Assembly (NCBI GenBank): GCA_965199055.1
Contig: CBDAQR010000004.1
Coordinates: 310,001 to 374,000 of the forward strand
Direction of reading: 5' to 3'
From: CBDAQR01 sp965199055
Lineage (GTDB): Bacteria > Pseudomonadota > Gammaproteobacteria > Pseudomonadales > Halieaceae
DNA length: 64,000 nucleotides
Positions 60,839-64,000 of the stretch are shown here, in pieces. The number at the start of each line of letters is the position of its first letter. Within the stretch, counting starts at the first letter, position 1. Position numbers and translations under genes: made by a program. A model generated the notes under the pieces. That model did no database searches. It was not told the origin of the DNA and saw only the letters and a program-made list of their open reading frames with translations.

Positions 60839-61759
60839 ATGAGTATTCGTTATGACGGCCAGGTGGCCATCGTTACCGGCTCTGGCGGCGGCCTGGGTCG
60901 TAGCCATGCGATTGAGTTGGCCAAGCGTGGCGCCAAGGTCGTAATCAATGACCTGGGCGGTGCGGCCGACGGCACTGGCGGCTCCAGCGAGGCGTCCAAG
61001 GCTGTGGTGGCAGAAATCGAAGCGCTGGGTGGCGAAGCCATTGCCAATGGCGCAAACGTGGCCAAGTACGAAGAAGTGGAGGCCATGGTCCAGCAGGCGG
61101 TTGATCAGTGGGGCCGAGTGGATATTCTGGTGAATAACGCCGGTATTCTTCGTGACAAAAGCTTCAACAATGGCAGCCTTGAGGACTTCCAGATGGTGCT
61201 GGATGTGCATCTGATGGGTTCTATCAACTGTACCAAGGCGGTTTGGAATCAGATGCGCGAGCAGGCCTATGGTCGAATCGTAATGACTTCCTCTTCCAGC
61301 GGCCTCTACGGCAACTTCGGCCAGACCAACTATGGTAGTGCCAAGATGGGTGTTGTCGGTGCCATGAATACGCTGGCTCAGGAGGGCGCCAAATACAACA
61401 TCAAGATCAACACGCTGGCGCCGACTGCAGGCACCCGTATGACTGAGGGTCTGATCCCTGAGAAGGGGTTTGATTTGCTAACGCCGGAAAAAGTCACCCC
61501 TGCCGTGTTGTACATGGTGAGCGAAGACGCGCCCACCCGTACCATCATGGCTGCCGGCGCCGGATGCTACTCAGTGGTCAAAGTCGTTGAGACCCAAGGT
61601 GCATACCTGGCTGAAGCTGACCAGACTCCGGAAGGCATTGCAGCCAACTGGGACGCCATCACCAATCCCGAAGGCGAGACTGTGCCCCAGGCCGGTTTCG
61701 AGCAAACAGTTAAATTCACCGGTATGGCCGCGGCCGCCCAAGGCATCGACCTGAGTTAA
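60839..61759 (+). CDS. HSD17B4-type short-chain dehydrogenase
   Basis: 306 residues, longer than simple FabG (about 245). Seen: NAD site VTGSGGGLGRSHAIELAKRG, NDLGGAADGTGGSSEAS (the insert typical of multifunctional enzyme 2), NNAGILRD, catalytic Ser (TSSSSGLYGNFGQ) and Y-x3-K (NYGSAKMG). It likely oxidises (3R)-hydroxyacyl-CoA. MaoC plus this SDR equals the two core activities of peroxisomal MFE-2. Confidence 0.92.
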   Translation: MSIRYDGQVAIVTGSGGGLGRSHAIELAKRGAKVVINDLGGAADGTGGSSEASKAVVAEIEALGGEAIANGANVAKYEEVEAMVQQAVDQWGRVDILVNNAGILRDKSFNNGSLEDFQMVLDVHLMGSINCTKAVWNQMREQAYGRIVMTSSSSGLYGNFGQTNYGSAKMGVVGAMNTLAQEGAKYNIKINTLAPTAGTRMTEGLIPEKGFDLLTPEKVTPAVLYMVSEDAPTRTIMAAGAGCYSVVKVVETQGAYLAEADQTPEGIAANWDAITNPEGETVPQAGFEQTVKFTGMAAAAQGIDLS

Positions 61760-61772
61760 AGGAGTAAATCAC

Positions 61773-62954
61773 ATGAGCAGAGAAGCAGTAATCGTATCAA
61801 CAGCCCGTACCCCCATAGGCAAAGCTTACCGGGGTTCTTTTAACAATCTGGGCGGTGCCAGTCTGGGTGCGGCTTCCGTGGCCGAAGCGGTGAGGCGTGC
61901 TGGCATTGATCCTGCCGAAGTGGAGGACGTGATCATGGGTAGCGCCCTGCAGCAGGGTGCTACGGGTTCCAACGTTGCCCGACAGATTGCGCTGCGCGCC
62001 GGCCTGCCGGTGACCGTTTCCGGTATGACCATCGACCGCCAGTGTTCTTCTGGCCTGATGGCTGTGGCCACGGCTGCCAAGCAAATCATCGACGACGGTA
62101 TGAACGTGGTTGTCGGTGGTGGCCTGGAATCCATTAGCCTGGTACAGAATGAGAATATGAACATTCACCGCCTGGTGGATGAAGAGCTGATGAAGATGCA
62201 CCCGAATATTCACATGCCCATGCTGCAAACGGCTGAAGTGGTTGCCGACCGCTACAACATCAGCCGCGATGCTATGGACGAGTACGGTCTGCAGTCGCAG
62301 GAGCGCACCGCCGCTGCCTATGCCGCAGGCAAGTACGACGACGAATTGGTTCCTGTTACCTGCAATCGTATTACCTGGGACAAGGAAACCGGCGAGCAGG
62401 GTGAGGCGGAAGTTACTGTCACCGCAGACGAGGGTGTTCGCGCCACGACGCTGGAAGGCCTGCAGGGCCTCAAAACAGTTATCGACGGCGGTACCATCAC
62501 GGCGGGTAATGCCTCTCAGCTGTCTGACGGTTCTGCTGCCCAGGTGGTGATGGACAGCAAGCTCGCCGAGCAAAAAGGCCTTGAGCCCCTGGGTATTTAT
62601 CGCGGCATTGCCGTTGCTGGCCTGGAGCCGGATGAAATGGGCATTGGTCCCATTTACGCGGTACCCAAGCTGCTGAAGCAACACGGTCTCAGCGTAGACG
62701 ATATTGGCCTGTGGGAACTGAACGAAGCATTTGCCGTGCAGGTTATCTACTGCCGCGACCAACTTGGCATCGACAACGACAAGCTCAACGTTAATGGCGG
62801 TGCTATCTCGATTGGCCATCCCTACGGCATGAGCGGCTCGCGCATGATCGGTCACGCGCTGATCGAAGGTAAGCGACGCGGTGTGAAGTATGTTGTTATC
62901 ACCATGTGTGTCGGTGGTGGCATGGGTGCTGCTGGCTTGTTCGAGGTTGCCTGA
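61773..62954 (+). CDS. Thiolase (acetyl-CoA acyltransferase)
   Basis: 393 residues. Nucleophile C91 in TIDRQCSSGLMAVATAAK, GHP motif in ISIGHPYGMSGSRM and second Cys in MCVGGGMGAAGLFE. It cleaves 3-ketoacyl-CoA in the last step of beta-oxidation. The stop overlaps the next gene's ATG by one base. Confidence 0.94.
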   Translation: MSREAVIVSTARTPIGKAYRGSFNNLGGASLGAASVAEAVRRAGIDPAEVEDVIMGSALQQGATGSNVARQIALRAGLPVTVSGMTIDRQCSSGLMAVATAAKQIIDDGMNVVVGGGLESISLVQNENMNIHRLVDEELMKMHPNIHMPMLQTAEVVADRYNISRDAMDEYGLQSQERTAAAYAAGKYDDELVPVTCNRITWDKETGEQGEAEVTVTADEGVRATTLEGLQGLKTVIDGGTITAGNASQLSDGSAAQVVMDSKLAEQKGLEPLGIYRGIAVAGLEPDEMGIGPIYAVPKLLKQHGLSVDDIGLWELNEAFAVQVIYCRDQLGIDNDKLNVNGGAISIGHPYGMSGSRMIGHALIEGKRRGVKYVVITMCVGGGMGAAGLFEVA

Positions 62955-63949
62955 TGCGCGCACTGACCTGTCCGGAGCTGGGCCCTGGGGACGCTGAAAA
63001 GCTTGTCCTCGAGGGCGACTGGCCCACCGACGAACTCGGTGACAACGATGTGATGATCAATGTGAAGGCGGCGGGCTTGAACTTTCCCGACGTCCTTCAA
63101 ATCCAGGGTAAGTATCAGCACCAGCCGGAACTGCCCTTCGTTGTCGGCAGTGAAATTGCCGGGGTTGTCGAAGCCGTGGGTAGCAACGTCACGCGGTTCA
63201 AGCCTGGCGATGAGGTCTTGTCGCTGTCCGGCGGATTCCGAGATCAAGCGGTATGCAACGAGGGGACGGTGTTTCCCAAGCCCGCAGCGCTGAGTTTCGC
63301 AGAGGCCGCGGGCGTAGCGATCACCTATTTCACGTCTTATTACGCCCTGAAGCAGCGGGCCAACTTGCAGGAAGGGGAAACCCTGTTGGTGCTCGGCGCC
63401 GCTGGAGGTGTAGGCACAACCGCCGTGGAATTGGGCAAGCTGATGGGCGCGAAGGTGATTGCGGCTGCCAGTTCTGATGCCAAGTTGGAAGTGTGTAAAG
63501 AACTGGGTGCTGATGAGGTCATTAACTATGGCCCCGAGGGCACCGACGGCGCGGCTGGATTGAAAGACAAGCTCAAGGAACTCACCGGAGGTCGGGGTGT
63601 AGACGTGGTCTATGATCCCATCGGTGGCGACTTCTCAGAGGCCTGTATTCGCTCCATGGCCTGGAATGGCCGTTTCCTGGTCATTGGCTTTGCCTCCGGA
63701 CCCATTCCGAAAGTGCCGCTGAACCTGGCTCTATTGAAAGGTTGCGCCATCGTAGGTGTGTTCTGGGGTCGCTCCTTGGGCGAGGAGTTCGAAACCAATT
63801 TGGCCAATGTTGCCGAGCTGTGGGAGTTCTTCGAGGCGGGCAAGATTAAGCCAGTTGTGACCGATAACTTTCCCGTTGAGCAGTTCCGCGACGCCTTTCA
63901 ATGCATGACCGAACGGCGCGCACGCGGCAAGGTCATACTCACTTTCTGA
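62954..63949 (+). CDS. Zinc-independent MDR oxidoreductase (quinone reductase-like)
   Basis: 331 residues, MDR superfamily. Seen: PFVVGSEIAGVVEAVG and the NADP site LVLGAAGGVGTTAVELGKLMG. No structural zinc Cys cluster, so it is an NADPH:quinone oxidoreductase or enoyl reductase type. It may reduce a double bond (2,4-dienoyl or enoyl-CoA) in this route. ATG 62954 overlaps the thiolase stop. The next gene overlaps its stop. Confidence 0.9.
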   Translation: MRALTCPELGPGDAEKLVLEGDWPTDELGDNDVMINVKAAGLNFPDVLQIQGKYQHQPELPFVVGSEIAGVVEAVGSNVTRFKPGDEVLSLSGGFRDQAVCNEGTVFPKPAALSFAEAAGVAITYFTSYYALKQRANLQEGETLLVLGAAGGVGTTAVELGKLMGAKVIAAASSDAKLEVCKELGADEVINYGPEGTDGAAGLKDKLKELTGGRGVDVVYDPIGGDFSEACIRSMAWNGRFLVIGFASGPIPKVPLNLALLKGCAIVGVFWGRSLGEEFETNLANVAELWEFFEAGKIKPVVTDNFPVEQFRDAFQCMTERRARGKVILTF

Positions 63950-64000
63950 TGCAGGACTTTGTCTTCAATACTGCCGCCAGCATAATTTGTGCTGGTGGTG
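63949..64000 (+). CDS. Start of a further gene, possibly iron-type alcohol dehydrogenase
   Basis: ATG overlaps the previous TGA by one base. Only 17 codons are present (MQDFVFNTAASIICAGG). The F-x-F-N-T-A ... I-x-x-G-G pattern resembles the N-terminus of iron-containing alcohol dehydrogenases, but this is too short to be sure. The overlap indicates that operon 2 continues beyond the window. Confidence 0.35.
   Translation, partial: MQDFVFNTAASIICAGG

Noticed and set aside
60335..61210. Minus-strand frame of 291 codons across the MaoC and SDR genes
   Set aside because: It spans two genuine plus-strand genes and their gap and has no recognisable fold or ribosome site.
61797..62963. Long minus-strand open frame (388 codons) opposite the thiolase gene
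   Set aside because: The plus strand encodes a clear thiolase with all catalytic motifs. The antisense frame is His/Asn/Gln-rich with no domain and is a by-product of codon bias.

Overview
This is one stretch of chromosome, about 58 percent GC by eye, from a marine-type gammaproteobacterium. The best guess is the Halieaceae / OM60-NOR5 group, inferred from Pseudomonas-like core gene order combined with a RegB/RegA-type redox kinase pair, a CYP153-type P450 and abundant acyl-CoA dehydrogenases. The species cannot be fixed from the sequence alone. Many genes overlap by 1 to 4 bases with GTG or TTG starts, so translational coupling is common.

Layout. 1-8065 is the cell-elongation cluster nadD(partial)-rsfS-rlmH-mrdA-rodA-mltB-rlpA-dacA-ybeD-lipB. 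8055-9852 (minus) is a RegA/RegB-like redox two-component pair. 9924-18371 holds prfC, a desaturase-TetR-glutathione peroxidase unit, an M1 aminopeptidase, a MATE exporter and an exported 2-hydroxyacid dehydrogenase. 18372-21849 is a decaying locus: a PuuA-like glutamine synthetase gene is cut by a complete 1191-bp IS3-family element with 4-bp target duplications, and a LuxR-type regulator beside it is frameshifted. 21909-28095 holds a hypothetical gene, two divergent AraC regulators, a DUF4404/macro-domain pair, a helix-hairpin-helix protein, a lytic transglycosylase and proS. 28330-42844 is the core block HU-like gene, fmdB-type gene, aspS-yebC-ruvCAB-ybgC-tolQRAB-pal-cpoB-queE-queC, a nucleotide-transporter/glucokinase pair and tRNA-Lys. 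43226-47983 is a DUF1330 gene, a nitronate-monooxygenase-like gene, selA, selB and tRNA-Sec: the decoding machinery for selenocysteine. 48029-64000 is accessory metabolism.

The most interesting region is 48029-64000. A CYP153 alkane/fatty-acid omega-hydroxylase is followed by a 2OG-Fe(II) oxygenase/sulfotransferase pair (minus). Two plus-strand operons follow: acyl-CoA dehydrogenase pair, acyl-CoA ligase and a third acyl-CoA dehydrogenase (51084-56408), then MaoC hydratase, HSD17B4-type SDR, thiolase and MDR oxidoreductase (60362-63949). Together they make one MFE-2-style beta-oxidation route. Each operon is preceded by a nearly identical promoter with a palindrome (ACATAC-T-GTATGT) over its -10 box. 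Between them, on the minus strand, lies a TetR-family protein with two HTH domains in one chain, the natural candidate for the shared repressor. The substrate is unknown. This twin-operator regulon with its tandem TetR is my main candidate for an undescribed system.

Other points are a LexA-like box inside a promoter before ruvC and a duplicated tRNA-Lys 3' end. No CRISPR array, prophage or rRNA operon was seen.
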